Notes: generated by a model from the letters alone, not told the origin. A stretch of DNA of 64,000 bases from Streptomyces violens (GCF_000717745.1 NZ_JOBH01000014.1:210532-274531), one strand, 5' to 3'; counted from the first letter of the stretch, positions 18,610 through 27,729 are shown. Made by a program: numbers and translations.

Positions 18610-19521
18610 ATGGGGAACTTCTTGACCGGCAAGGTGGTCGCCGTCACGGGGGCGGGCCGCGGCATCGGGCGGGCCGTGGCGCTGGCGGCCGCGGCCGAGG
18701 GCGCCAGGGTGATCGTCAACGACTACGGCGTCTCGGTGGACGGCAGCGAGCCCGGCAGCGAGGTCGCCGCCGGGGTGGTGAAGGAGATCGAGGCGGCCGG
18801 CGGCGAGGCCGTCGCGGTCGCCGACGACGTCGCCACGATGGACGGCGGGCAGCGCATCGTGGACACGGCCCTCGCGCGCTACGGGCGCATCGACGGCGTG
18901 GTGTGCGTGGCGGGCATCCTGCGCGAACGGATGCTGTTCAACATGTCCGAGGCGGAGTGGGACCCGGTGATCGCGACCCACCTCAAGGGCACGTTCACGG
19001 TCTTCCGGGCGGCCGCCGCGGTGATGCGCAGGCAGCGGACCGGCACCCTCATCGGCTTCACCAGCGGCAACCACCAGGGCAGCGTCTCCCAGGCCAACTA
19101 CGCCTCGGCCAAGGGCGGCATCATCTCCCTCGTGCGCAGCGCCGCGCTGGGGCTGCACAAGTACGGCGTGACCGCGAACGCCGTGGCACCCGTCGCGCGC
19201 ACCCGTATGTCCGCGGGCGTCCCCATGGAGCTCAAGGAGATCGGCGAGCCCGAGGACGTCGCGGCGCTCGTCGTCTACTTGCTGAGCGAGCGCGCCAAGG
19301 GGGAGGGCGTCACCGGCCAGGTGTACACGGTCGCCGGCCCGAAGATCGCGGTCTGGGCGCAGCCCCGGGAGCTGCGCGCCGCGTACAACGAAGGCCCGTG
19401 GACGCCGGAACGGATCGCCGACTTCCTCCCGGGGACGGTCGGCACCGACCCCATGCCGCTGCTGGACCGGCTGGAGGCGATGGCGGCAGCGGCGGCCGCC
19501 AAGGAGCGCCCCAATGCCTAG
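18610..19521 (+). CDS. Short-chain dehydrogenase/reductase
   Basis: A 303-residue NAD(P)-dependent SDR. The cofactor motif TGAGRGIG is at 13-20, VAG replaces the NNAG motif near residue 100, and the catalytic triad is visible with Ser in FTSGN and YASAK (Tyr164, Lys168). The loop IVNDYGVSVDGSEPGSE after the second strand is typical of the hydroxyacyl-CoA dehydrogenase domain of peroxisomal multifunctional enzymes (17-beta-HSD4-like), which suggests a 3-hydroxyacyl-CoA or hydroxysteroid-like substrate. ATG at 18610 follows GGGAAGGGG. It starts a probable operon with the alcohol dehydrogenase and MFS transporter, under the operator at 18573-18587. Confidence 0.9.
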   Translation: MGNFLTGKVVAVTGAGRGIGRAVALAAAAEGARVIVNDYGVSVDGSEPGSEVAAGVVKEIEAAGGEAVAVADDVATMDGGQRIVDTALARYGRIDGVVCVAGILRERMLFNMSEAEWDPVIATHLKGTFTVFRAAAAVMRRQRTGTLIGFTSGNHQGSVSQANYASAKGGIISLVRSAALGLHKYGVTANAVAPVARTRMSAGVPMELKEIGEPEDVAALVVYLLSERAKGEGVTGQVYTVAGPKIAVWAQPRELRAAYNEGPWTPERIADFLPGTVGTDPMPLLDRLEAMAAAAAAKERPNA

Positions 19522-19581
19522 CCGGGCCACGGCGGCCCGGAACGGCTCCCCGAGGGGCCAGGCGGGGGAGAGGTGGGCGTC

Positions 19582-20646
19582 GTGCGGGGTGTGATCTTCG
19601 ATGGTGAGGCGCCGCGGTTCGTGACCGACCTGGAGGTTCGCTCCCCGGGGCCGGGCGAGGTCCTGGTCGGCATCCGTGCGGCGGGGCTGTGCCACAGCGA
19701 TGTGTCAGTGGTCGATGGGACGATTCCCTTTCCGGTGCCGGTCGTGCTGGGGCACGAGGGCGCCGGGGTCGTCGAGGCCGTGGGAGAAGGGGTTTCGCAT
19801 GTGGTGCCGGGGGACCATGTGGCGCTGTCCACGCTCGCCAACTGCGGGGCGTGCGCGGAGTGCGACCGGGGGCGGCCGACGATGTGCCGGAAGGCGATCG
19901 GCATGCCGGGCAGGCCCTTCCGGCGCGGCGATACGCGGCTGTACAGCTTCGCCTCCAACTCCGCGTTCGCCGAGCGCACGGTCGTCAAGGCCGTCCAGGC
20001 GGTGAAGATCCCTGCTGATCTCCCGATGGCCTCCGCCGCGCTCCTGGGGTGCGGCGTGCTGACGGGTATCGGGGCGGTGCTCAACCGCGCCCGGGTCGGC
20101 CACGGCGAGTCGGTGGTGGTGATCGGGACCGGCGGCATCGGGCTGAACGTCCTGCAGGGGGCCCGTATCGCGGGTGCGTCGACGATCGTCGCGGTGGACG
20201 CGAACCCGGCGAAGAAGGCGGTGGCACGGCAGTTCGGCGCGACGCACTTCGTGGACGCGTCGGCGGCCGACACCGTAGCGGCGGTGCGCGACATCCTGCC
20301 CACGGGCGCCGACCACGCCTTCGAGTGCGTGGGCAGCGCCCGGCTGATCCGGCAGGCGGTCGACCTGCTGGACCGGCGCGGCCAGGCGGTCCTGCTCGGC
20401 GTCCCGCCGGCCGACACGGAGGCGTCCTTCCTGGTGTCGTCGATGTACCTGGACAAGGCGATCCTGGGCTGCCGGTACGGCTTGTCCCGGCCGCAGCGGG
20501 ACATCGCGCTGTACGCGGAGCTGTACCGCACGGGGCGGCTGCTCCTGGACGAACTGGTCACCCGTACGTACCCGGTGGAGGACTTCGCGAAGGCGGCGGC
20601 GGACGCGGCGGAGGGGAGGCTGGCGCGCGGGGTGCTCACCTTCTGA
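19582..20646 (+). CDS. Zinc-dependent alcohol dehydrogenase (class III-like MDR)
   Basis: A 354-residue medium-chain dehydrogenase. The catalytic zinc site is in GLCHSDVSVVDG (Cys, His) and the GHEGAGVVEAVGEGV motif. The structural zinc cysteines are in NCGACAECDRGRPTMC, and the NAD fold is GTGGIGLNV at about residues 190-198. It should interconvert an alcohol and an aldehyde or ketone. I prefer GTG at 19582, 8 nt after GGGGGAGAGG; an in-frame GTG at 19573 lies on the ribosome site itself. It follows the SDR after 60 nt in the same direction, and has no operator of its own. Confidence 0.92.
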   Translation: MRGVIFDGEAPRFVTDLEVRSPGPGEVLVGIRAAGLCHSDVSVVDGTIPFPVPVVLGHEGAGVVEAVGEGVSHVVPGDHVALSTLANCGACAECDRGRPTMCRKAIGMPGRPFRRGDTRLYSFASNSAFAERTVVKAVQAVKIPADLPMASAALLGCGVLTGIGAVLNRARVGHGESVVVIGTGGIGLNVLQGARIAGASTIVAVDANPAKKAVARQFGATHFVDASAADTVAAVRDILPTGADHAFECVGSARLIRQAVDLLDRRGQAVLLGVPPADTEASFLVSSMYLDKAILGCRYGLSRPQRDIALYAELYRTGRLLLDELVTRTYPVEDFAKAAADAAEGRLARGVLTF

Positions 20647-20697
20647 GCCGCCCGCGGCACTTGGGGGCTCGGACGCTTGGCCCGATCCTGAGGAATC

Positions 20698-22080
20698 ATG
20701 GCCATCCGGCCACTCGAAGGCGGCGGAGCGCTGCCCGAGGCTGAGGGGGTGACCCAGACACCCCAGCCTTCCGCCCCACCGGAGCCGACTCCGGTGTTGT
20801 CCGCGGCGCCGCCCAAGAGGCGCCGCGGCCCGCGCCGCCGCCCGCACCGCGCGTGGTCCGTCGCCGCGGTCACCTTCCTCACCCTCATCGGCGCCGCCGG
20901 CTTCGCCTCCTTGCCGGGCCTGCTCATCGAGCCGCTGCACGAGGAGTTCCGCTGGTCGCGCGGCACCATCGGGTTCGCGGTCTCGGTCAATCTCGCGCTG
21001 TACGGGCTCACCGCCCCGTTCGCCGCCGCGCTCATGGACCGGTTCGGCATCCGCCGGGTCGTCGCCGCGGCGCTCGCCGTGATCGCCGCCGGCGCCGGGC
21101 TCACCGTGGTGATGACCGCCTCCTGGCAGCTGATCCTCTACTGGGGCGTCCTCGTCGGCCTGGGCAGCGGCTCCATGGCGCTGGCCTTCGCCGCCACCGT
21201 CACGGGGCGCTGGTTCGTCCAGCGGCGCGGCCTGGTCACCGGCATCCTCACCGCCGCGGGCGCGTCCGGGCAGCTGGTCTTCCTCCCGCTGCTCTCCTGG
21301 ATCATCGAGGGCCACGGCTGGCGCCCCGCGGCCGTCACGGTGGCGCTGACCGCCGTGGCCGTCGTACCGCTGGTGTGGCTGCTGCTGCGCGACCACCCCG
21401 CGGACGTGGGCGTGGCACCGTACGGCGCGACAGAGTTCGTACCGCGCCCCGCTCCGCAACGAGGCGCCGCCCGGCGCGCGCTCGGTGCGCTCGCCAACGC
21501 CGCGCGCACCGGCCCCTTCTGGCTCCTCGCCGGCACCTTCGCGATCTGCGGCGCGACCACGAACGGCCTGGTCAAGACGCACTTCGTGCCCGCGGCCCAC
21601 GATCACGGCATGCCGATGACGCTCGCCGCCTCACTGCTCGCGGTCATCGGGATCTTCGACATCCTCGGGACGGTCGCCTCCGGCTGGTTCACCGATCGCT
21701 TCGACAGCCGCCGGCTGCTCGCCGCGTACTACGGGCTGCGCGGCGTATCCCTGATGTTCCTGCCGATGCTGCTCTCGGACACCGTCCACCCGCCGATGCT
21801 TTTTTTCATCGTCTTCTACGGCCTGGACTGGGTCGCGACCGTGCCGCCCACGATTGCGCTGTGCCGCGAGCACTACGGGGACGATGCCGCGATCGTCTTC
21901 GGGTGGGTGCTGGCCTCCCACCAAGTGGGTGCCGCCCTCATCGCCTTCATCGGGGGCCTCGCCCGGGACGCGCTCGGCACGTACGACCCGGTCTGGTACG
22001 CCTCCGGGGCCCTGTGTGCCCTGGCGGTCCTGATGGCACTGGTGATCCGGCGCCGGACGGAGGCACCGGTCAGCGCCTGA
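20698..22080 (+). CDS. MFS transporter
   Basis: A 460-residue major facilitator protein, about 12 membrane helices after an Arg/Pro-rich cytosolic N-terminus of about 50 residues. The loop 2-3 motif is visible (ALMDRFGIRRVVA), and it has the oxalate/monocarboxylate-transporter-like pattern of HEEFRWSRGTIG in the first outer loop. Placed behind the SDR and alcohol dehydrogenase, it probably imports the pathway substrate or exports an intermediate. ATG at 20698 has GAGGA 4 nt upstream; a GTG at 20749 would shorten the tail. The 3' end overlaps the convergent flavin reductase gene by 11 bp. Confidence 0.88.
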   Translation: MAIRPLEGGGALPEAEGVTQTPQPSAPPEPTPVLSAAPPKRRRGPRRRPHRAWSVAAVTFLTLIGAAGFASLPGLLIEPLHEEFRWSRGTIGFAVSVNLALYGLTAPFAAALMDRFGIRRVVAAALAVIAAGAGLTVVMTASWQLILYWGVLVGLGSGSMALAFAATVTGRWFVQRRGLVTGILTAAGASGQLVFLPLLSWIIEGHGWRPAAVTVALTAVAVVPLVWLLLRDHPADVGVAPYGATEFVPRPAPQRGAARRALGALANAARTGPFWLLAGTFAICGATTNGLVKTHFVPAAHDHGMPMTLAASLLAVIGIFDILGTVASGWFTDRFDSRRLLAAYYGLRGVSLMFLPMLLSDTVHPPMLFFIVFYGLDWVATVPPTIALCREHYGDDAAIVFGWVLASHQVGAALIAFIGGLARDALGTYDPVWYASGALCALAVLMALVIRRRTEAPVSA

Positions 22081-22717
22081 TCTCCCGGAACTCCCCGAAC
22101 GTACCCCGGTGGAACAGCAACGGCCCCGCGGCCGCCGCCGCTTCGTCCGTGCCGAGCGCGTCCACCCGGCCCACGACGACGAGGTGGTCGCCTCCCGTGT
22201 GGACGGCCTGGACGGTGCAGTCGATCCAGGCCGGCACGTCCGCCAGCCGCGGGGAGCCGCTCACCGGCGCCGGCGCGTGCCGTACCCCGGCGAACTTGTC
22301 GGCGCCGCTGACCGCGAAGCCACGGCACAGCGCGCCCTGGCCCGCGCCCAGGATGTTCACGCAGAACACCCCGGCCCGGGCGATCCGCGGCCAGGTCGTG
22401 GACGTGCGCGCCACCATGAAGGCCACCAGCGGCGGGTCCAGGGAGAGCGAGGCGAACGACTGGCAGGCGAAGCCGGCGGGCGCGGGCTCCTTCGCGTCGC
22501 CCGGCGCCGTGATGATCGTGACGCCGCTCGCGAAATGGCCCAGCACGCGCCGGAATTCGTCCCGGTCGACCGGGGCCCGCTCGTCCTCGCGTACGGCCCG
22601 CAGGGGCGCCCTGGAGGTCGTTCCCGAGGCCGTGGGCGCCGCCGGGGGCGAGGCCGCGGTACCGGTCGCACGCAGATAGCGCACCGCTGTGGCTGCCATG
22701 CCGGCATGTCCCATCAT
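22070..22717 (-). CDS. Flavin reductase (HsaB/HpaC-like)
   Basis: A 215-residue flavin reductase-like split-barrel protein; the domain starts near residue 50 (VDRDEFRRVLGHFASGVTIITA) and includes GFACQSFASLSLDPPLVAFMV and a C-terminal GDHLVVVGRVDALG. Such proteins reduce FMN or FAD with NAD(P)H and hand it to a partner monooxygenase, as HsaB does in steroid degradation. No HsaA-like oxygenase is present, but two luciferase-type proteins (55881 and 57768) are in the same regulon and could take reduced FMN. The first 48 residues are low-complexity. ATG at 22717 follows GAAGGGAG. The operator is 30 nt upstream. Confidence 0.9.
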   Translation of the reverse strand: MMGHAGMAATAVRYLRATGTAASPPAAPTASGTTSRAPLRAVREDERAPVDRDEFRRVLGHFASGVTIITAPGDAKEPAPAGFACQSFASLSLDPPLVAFMVARTSTTWPRIARAGVFCVNILGAGQGALCRGFAVSGADKFAGVRHAPAPVSGSPRLADVPAWIDCTVQAVHTGGDHLVVVGRVDALGTDEAAAAAGPLLFHRGTFGEFREIRR

Positions 22718-22747
22718 GCTGCGCTCCCTTCCACATCCTCATTGAAT

Positions 22748-22762
22748 CTGATGGGCCGTCAG
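22748..22762. promoter_or_regulatory. CTGAC-N5-GTCAG operator, flavin reductase
   Basis: CTGATGGGCCGTCAG has one mismatch in the left arm. It lies 30 nt before the flavin reductase start and 167 nt from the divergent sigma-factor start, so it most likely controls the reductase. Confidence 0.78.
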
Positions 22763-22929
22763 ATAGGAAGTGCGGGGCGCGCGGGGTCAGGCGGGCTGCG
22801 CGGGCGGCGCCCGGTGGCGGATCACCGGCGGATCGAATAATTGTCGGTATTCGGTCGGTTGGCGGCGGATCATGCCGGGTATCTCCCTCAAGGCCGCACC
22901 CGTATCGGATTCCGGGAGAGTTCCGCCGC

Positions 22930-23499
22930 ATGGCCGATGCGATGGCGTCGTCGTCCCTTCCGTCGCCGTCCTTCGACGACGTCTTCTGCGGGCTGCTGCC
23001 GCGGCTCTACCGCAGGGCGGTGCTGCTCGCGGGGTCCCGGCAGGCGGCGGAGGACATCGTGCACGAGGCGTACTTGAAGCTCGCCGGGCGCCCGTACCGC
23101 TTCCTGGAAGACCCGGAGCCGTACGCCCGCGCCTTCACGGCCCTGCTGAGCGTCGCCCGGGAGGCGCATCGCAGGGAGCGCCGGCAGGCGCTGATCGGCG
23201 AGGGCGGCCCGGAGGACGGGCCGGGCAGCGGCGCGCTCATGCGGGAGCTGCCCGGTGCCGGCTGGGACGGCGCACGGGAGCGCCGGCAGGCCGAGCTGGA
23301 AGCGGTGCGGATGCTCAGCCGGCTCTCGCACCGCCAGGCCGGCCTGGTCATCCTCGTCGACCTGGACGGATACACCATCGGCAAGGCCGCCAGGATCATG
23401 AAGGTGCAGCGGTGCACGGCGGCCCGGCACCGGGCGCGCGCCCTGGACCGGCTGCGCGGCTACCTCGCCGCTTCGCCGTACGACCTCACGGGGAGGTGA
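22930..23499 (+). CDS. Sigma-70 family (ECF-type) RNA polymerase sigma factor
   Basis: A 189-residue sigma factor. Region 2 is recognisable in PRLYRRAVLLAGSRQAAEDIVHEAYLKL (about residues 24-51). Region 4 helix-turn-helix lies in MLSRLSHRQAGLVILVDLDGYTIGKAARIMKVQRCTAARHRARALDRL (about 127-175). The linker between them is short and basic. ATG at 22930 has GGGAGAG 9 nt upstream. The next gene begins 7 nt after its stop, with the GGGGAGG ribosome site overlapping the sigma-factor end, so the two form an operon and may be a sigma/regulator pair. No palindromic operator lies close to its start. Confidence 0.85.
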   Translation: MADAMASSSLPSPSFDDVFCGLLPRLYRRAVLLAGSRQAAEDIVHEAYLKLAGRPYRFLEDPEPYARAFTALLSVAREAHRRERRQALIGEGGPEDGPGSGALMRELPGAGWDGARERRQAELEAVRMLSRLSHRQAGLVILVDLDGYTIGKAARIMKVQRCTAARHRARALDRLRGYLAASPYDLTGR

Positions 23500-23506
23500 G
23501 CACACC

Positions 23507-24232
23507 GTGGAGCGGGACGACTTCGGGAACACGCACGTGGCCCCTGAGGGCGGCCGGGGAGACGACTCCGGGGGCGGGCAGTGGCGCCCCGAAGGCGGGC
23601 AGGGGCGTCTCTCCAATGGCCGCGGGAGCCCCCGTAGCGGTTACCGGAACGGCCTGGGGCGCCGTGCTGCCGAAACGATATTGCGGGAACGCCTCCGGGC
23701 GGCCGACGAGGAAATCCAGCCACCGCCCGGGCTGTGGACCCGCATAGCCGAGTCCGCGCCCGCGCCCGGCGCGCCCCGCAGCCCCCTGTCGTTCCTGCGC
23801 CGCCGGCCACAGCTGATGACGGTGCTGTTCGCCGTGGCGGCGCTCGCCCTGGGCCTCGCCGTGTGGCGGCTCGTGGGGACGGGCAGCGAGCGCCCCGCGC
23901 CGCCCGGGCCCGGCACGGGGCTGGAGGTCACGGTGTACAACAGTGAACCGGCGTGCGAGAAGGCGCGCACAGTACGGTGCGCGCTGCGGCTGGCCCGGGA
24001 CCCGCACCAGGCGTACGCCGCCCCGGGGAACGCCGCGGGCCGCGTCTGGAACGGCGACCGGCTGGCCACGGAGTGCGTCGTCACCAACGGGCGCCTCGTG
24101 CGGGACAAGACGGGCGCGATCTCCCACCGCTGGTACCGGGTGACCTCCGCGGAGGGCGCCGAGGGCTGGCTGCCGGGCGTCCACACCCGCGACGTCCACG
24201 AGGTACCGCTCTGCCCCAGCGGCGAGTCCTAG
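23507..24232 (+). CDS. Single-pass membrane protein, possible anti-sigma partner
   Basis: A 241-residue protein of unknown function. It has a cytosolic N-terminus of about 100 residues, Gly-rich then with a short helical part (RERLRAADEEIQPPPGLW), one membrane helix near residues 104-124 (LMTVLFAVAALALGLAVW), and an extracytoplasmic domain containing two or more Cys and an SH3-like pattern (WYRVTSAEGAEGWLPG). It is translationally close to the sigma factor, the usual arrangement for an anti-sigma factor, but no zinc-binding HxxxCxxC anti-sigma motif is visible. It could instead be a substrate of the sigma regulon. GTG start at 23507. Confidence 0.6.
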   Translation: MERDDFGNTHVAPEGGRGDDSGGGQWRPEGGQGRLSNGRGSPRSGYRNGLGRRAAETILRERLRAADEEIQPPPGLWTRIAESAPAPGAPRSPLSFLRRRPQLMTVLFAVAALALGLAVWRLVGTGSERPAPPGPGTGLEVTVYNSEPACEKARTVRCALRLARDPHQAYAAPGNAAGRVWNGDRLATECVVTNGRLVRDKTGAISHRWYRVTSAEGAEGWLPGVHTRDVHEVPLCPSGES

Positions 24233-24312
24233 ACGTCTGCCTCAGGGGTCAGTCGCTCCGCCGAGTCGCTCAGCCCCAGCGGCGAGTTCCGGCGGAACGC
24301 GGCCCCTCGTGG

Positions 24313-25152
24313 TCAGCGGCCGCGGTACTCCGGTGTACGGCGTGCCACGAAGGCCGCCACCCCCTCCTGCGCGTCCGCCGTCGTCATGTTCATCTCCTGA
24401 GCGGCGGCCTCGGCGGCGAAGGCCGCGCCGCGGTCGGCATCCAGCGAAGAGTTGACCAACTGCTTGGTGAGGGCCAGCGCGCGCGTCGGTCCGGCCGCCA
24501 GCCGGTCGGCCCAGGCGGCCGCGGTCTTCGCCAGTTCGCCGTCCGGTACCACCCTGTTGACCAGCCCGAGCCGCTCGGCCTCGGCGGCGGGAAGCGCGTC
24601 ACCGAAGAACATCAGCTCCTTCGCGCGCTGCGGGCCGGTCAGCCGGGGCAGCAGATACGCGCCGCCGCCGTCGGGCACCAGGCCGCGGCGCACGAACACC
24701 TCGATGAACGTGGCCGATTCGGCCGCCAGGACCAGGTCGCAGGCGAGGGCGAGGTGCGCCCCGAGTCCCGCCGCGGTGCCGTTGACCGCCGCGATCACCG
24801 GCTTCTCGCAGTCCATGACCGCGGCGATCAGCCGCTGGGCGCCCTGCCGGATCATCCGTGCGACATCGCCGGCGATCCGCTCGCTGCCGCTGCCGCTGCC
24901 GGTGACGTCGGGCCGGGGTCGCAGGTCCGCGCCCGCGCAGAAAGCGCGGCCGGTCGCGGTGATCACCACGGCGCGTACGGCCGGGTCCGCGGAGACTTCC
25001 GCAAGCCGCGAAATGATGCGTTCGCGCTGGTCGGGGGTGACGGCATGCATGGCCTGCGGGCGGTTGAGAGTGATCCACGCCACGCCATTGTCAGTGGTGT
25101 GGAGTATCAAGGATTCGGAGGTCCCGCCGGGACCGACGGGGGAGGTCGTCAT
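24313..25152 (-). CDS. Enoyl-CoA hydratase/isomerase
   Basis: Crotonase-fold protein of 279 residues. The oxyanion-hole segments are visible (GRAFCAGADL near residue 70, and NGTAAGLGAHLALACDLVLAAE near 125), as are the EVFVRRGLVPDGGGAYLLPRLTG block with a possible catalytic acid and the C-terminal EGVAAFVARRTPEYRGR. It would add water across the double bond made by an acyl-CoA dehydrogenase, or act as an isomerase. ATG at 25152 is preferred; TTG 6 nt upstream has closer GGAG spacing. It lies 73 nt downstream of the NDP-forming acyl-CoA synthetase on the same strand and has no operator of its own, so the two probably form one transcript. Confidence 0.9.
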   Translation of the reverse strand: MTTSPVGPGGTSESLILHTTDNGVAWITLNRPQAMHAVTPDQRERIISRLAEVSADPAVRAVVITATGRAFCAGADLRPRPDVTGSGSGSERIAGDVARMIRQGAQRLIAAVMDCEKPVIAAVNGTAAGLGAHLALACDLVLAAESATFIEVFVRRGLVPDGGGAYLLPRLTGPQRAKELMFFGDALPAAEAERLGLVNRVVPDGELAKTAAAWADRLAAGPTRALALTKQLVNSSLDADRGAAFAAEAAAQEMNMTTADAQEGVAAFVARRTPEYRGR

Positions 25153-25225
25153 GATCAAGCTGCTCCAGCTTCTGACGTCGGCATGGACACGGCTGCGGGC
25201 GCGGCCGGGGTATGGACGCCGGCGT

Positions 25226-27496
25226 TCAATGGCAGACGGCGAGCGCGTCGAGGGCCACGGCGCCCTGGCCCTTCGGGAGGACGACCAGCGGGTTGATGTC
25301 CAGCTCTGCCAGCTGATCGCCCAGCTCCAGCGCCATCCGCTGGACCCGCAGCATGACCTCGACCAGCGCGTCGGTGTCGGCCGGCGGCGCCCCCCTGACG
25401 CCCTCCAACAGCGCGCCGCCCCGCAGCCGGCCGAGCGCCGCGCGCGCCTGGTCCTCGCCGAAGGGCGGTACGGCCACCGCGGTGTCCCGCAGCACTTCGA
25501 CGAAGACGCCGCCCAGCCCCACGGTCACGGTCGGCCCGAAGAGCGGATCGGGCGTGACGCCGACGACCATCTCCACCCCTGGCTCGACCAGTTGGCACAC
25601 CAGCACCCCGTCCAGCGCGACGTCTTCGTAGCGCGCGATGTCCGTCAGCTCGCGGTAGGCGTCCCGGACCTGGCTGGCCGAGGTCAGGCCGATCCTGACC
25701 AGGCCCAGCTCGCTCTTGTGGGCCAGCCGCGGCCCGGACGCCTTCATGACGAGGGGGTAGCCGACCTGCGCCGCCGCCCGGACAGCCCCCGCCGCGCTGG
25801 TCACGAGCTGCTCGCGGGGCACGCGGATGCCGTAGGCGCGCAGCAGTTGCTTCCCGGCGTGCTCGCTGAGCTGTTCGCCCGGGCGCAGCAGCGCCTGCGC
25901 CTTGCGCGCGGACGGCGAGGGCGTGCGCGGCGCCTCGTCGAAGGGGGAGCGGTAGGAAGCCGTGAAGCGGTGGTGTTCGAGATGGGCGCGGACGGCCTTG
26001 ATGCAGTTGGCGAACGTACGGAAGGTGGCCACCCGGGAGGAGCCGAGCAGGGTCCGCCGGTAGGCGTCCTCGGTGCCGACCGGCGAGCCCCACACCACGC
26101 ACACCAGCTTGTCCGTCTGCTCCGCCGCGTCCACCAGGTCCTGCGCGAGCTTGTCGCTCATCGGCGGGAAGGGGCCGGTGATCGGGCAGATCAGGACGCC
26201 TATGGACGGGTCGGCGAGGATCGCGTCGATGATCTTCCGGCCGCGCCAGTCGCCCACGGGGTGCCCGCCGTTGTCGATCGGGTTGGCGACGTTGAGGTAG
26301 TCCGGTATCCACTGGTGCAGCTCCCGCTGCCGCTCCTCGCCGAGCGTCGGCAGGTGCAGGCCGGCCGCCGTCGCCAGGTCGGCGAAGTGCGCGCCGGTGC
26401 CGCCCGATATCGAATAGACGGCGACGCCCTCGGCAGCCGGCGGGCGGGCCCTGGCCAGCAGTGCCGCGGTGTCCTGCAGCTCGTCCAGGCCGTCGACGCG
26501 GACCACGCCGAACTGCCGCATCGCCGCGTCCACCACCTCGTCGACACCGGTGAGCTTGCCGGTGTGCGAGGCGGCGGTGCGGGCGCCGGTCTCGGTGCGG
26601 CCGACCTTGACCGCGACGACCGGGACCTTGTTGCGGGCCGCGCGGTCGGCGGCGAGCAGGAAGCTGCGGCCGTCCTTGAGCCCTTCCACATACGCGGCGA
26701 TGGCGCCGACCTCGGGACGGGAGGCGAAGTAGGAGAGGAAGTCCGCGGTCTCCAGGTCGGCCTCGTTGCCGGTGGGGGCCCAGTGCGAGAGGCGGATGCC
26801 CAGCTCCTGGAGGGCGAAGACGGGGCGGCCCTGGTGGCCTGACTGCGTGATCAGCGCGATCGCCGGCCCGTCCAGGTCCTCGCGGAACGTTTCGAAGGCG
26901 TTGAGGTTGGTGTTCGGGCCGAGCAGCCGGATGCCGGAGCGGGCGACGGCCGCGGCCAGCCGCTCCTGCGCGGCCGCGCCGTCGGCGCCGGTCTCCGCGA
27001 AGCCGGCGGCGAAGGCCACCGCGAACTTGACCTTGGCGTCGGCGAGTTCCTCGATGACCGGCAGTGGATCGGCGACCAGCAGTACGGCGAGATCGACCTG
27101 TTCCGGCAGGTCGGAGACGGAGGTGTGACAGGCCAGCCCGAAGACGGAGGTGCGGCCCGGGTTGACCGGGTGCAGTCGGGCGCCGACCCGCTCGGCCCAG
27201 TCGATCAGCCGGCGGGTGATGCCGGTGTGCGGCCGGCCCTCGCTGTCCGAGGCGCCGATGACGGCCACGGACTCGGGGCGGAAGAAGCGGTCCAGGTCCG
27301 GCACGGGCGCGGACAGCGGTCGCCCGCTCACGTCCAGGTCGCCGGTGCCGTCCCGGCCGCCGCCCGCGCCGGGGCCGCCGCTGCCGTGCTCCGGGCCGGC
27401 CGTTCCGTGCACGGCCTGCGGCGTCGGCCCTCCGCAGGCCACGACCCGGGCGGGCCGCGAGTGAGTGGTGAGGGTGCCATGAGTGGATCCCAGCAT
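25226..27496 (-). CDS. NDP-forming acyl-CoA synthetase (fused alpha-beta)
   Basis: A 756-residue fusion of the succinyl-CoA-synthetase type. After a low-complexity head come the CoA-binding domain (FFRPESVAVIGASDSEGRP, about residue 70), the ligase domains with the phospho-His motif ASHTGKLTG, and a C-terminal ATP-grasp domain (YPLVMKASGPRLAHKSELG, then MVVGVTPDPLFGPTVTVGLGG and LDINPLVV). Such enzymes make or use acyl-CoA with ADP and phosphate through a phosphohistidine. In this regulon it may recover ATP from a terminal CoA ester, or activate a second acid. ATG at 27496. Two tandem operators lie 50 and 74 nt upstream. Confidence 0.88.
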   Translation of the reverse strand: MLGSTHGTLTTHSRPARVVACGGPTPQAVHGTAGPEHGSGGPGAGGGRDGTGDLDVSGRPLSAPVPDLDRFFRPESVAVIGASDSEGRPHTGITRRLIDWAERVGARLHPVNPGRTSVFGLACHTSVSDLPEQVDLAVLLVADPLPVIEELADAKVKFAVAFAAGFAETGADGAAAQERLAAAVARSGIRLLGPNTNLNAFETFREDLDGPAIALITQSGHQGRPVFALQELGIRLSHWAPTGNEADLETADFLSYFASRPEVGAIAAYVEGLKDGRSFLLAADRAARNKVPVVAVKVGRTETGARTAASHTGKLTGVDEVVDAAMRQFGVVRVDGLDELQDTAALLARARPPAAEGVAVYSISGGTGAHFADLATAAGLHLPTLGEERQRELHQWIPDYLNVANPIDNGGHPVGDWRGRKIIDAILADPSIGVLICPITGPFPPMSDKLAQDLVDAAEQTDKLVCVVWGSPVGTEDAYRRTLLGSSRVATFRTFANCIKAVRAHLEHHRFTASYRSPFDEAPRTPSPSARKAQALLRPGEQLSEHAGKQLLRAYGIRVPREQLVTSAAGAVRAAAQVGYPLVMKASGPRLAHKSELGLVRIGLTSASQVRDAYRELTDIARYEDVALDGVLVCQLVEPGVEMVVGVTPDPLFGPTVTVGLGGVFVEVLRDTAVAVPPFGEDQARAALGRLRGGALLEGVRGAPPADTDALVEVMLRVQRMALELGDQLAELDINPLVVLPKGQGAVALDALAVCH

Positions 27497-27546
27497 CGCT
27501 GCGCCGCTCCCGTCTGACCGCCGATGCGTACCTGGCAGGCAGGTAC

Positions 27547-27561
27547 CTGACGAGTAGTCAG
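27547..27561. promoter_or_regulatory. CTGAC-N5-GTCAG operator, proximal of a tandem pair
   Basis: CTGACGAGTAGTCAG has perfect arms. It is 50 nt before the NDP-forming synthetase start. Its centre is exactly 24 bp from that of the next site. Confidence 0.82.
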
Positions 27562-27570
27562 GCTACAGAA

Positions 27571-27585
27571 CTGACGCCCAGTCAG
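27571..27585. promoter_or_regulatory. CTGAC-N5-GTCAG operator, distal of a tandem pair
   Basis: CTGACGCCCAGTCAG has perfect arms and forms a tandem pair with 27547-27561. The 24-bp spacing places two dimers about two and a quarter helical turns apart. Confidence 0.82.
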
Positions 27586-27729
27586 GAATGGTGCGTGCGG
27601 AGGCGCCTCGGCGTCTGTCGCGGTGGTGCTGCGGGGCGCGTCGGGGCGCGTCGGGGTGCGCATCGGGGGCGCCACTCCCGCCCCACCCCTTGCGCGCGGG
27701 CCGCGCCCTCCGCTGAACTGACCCGGTAA

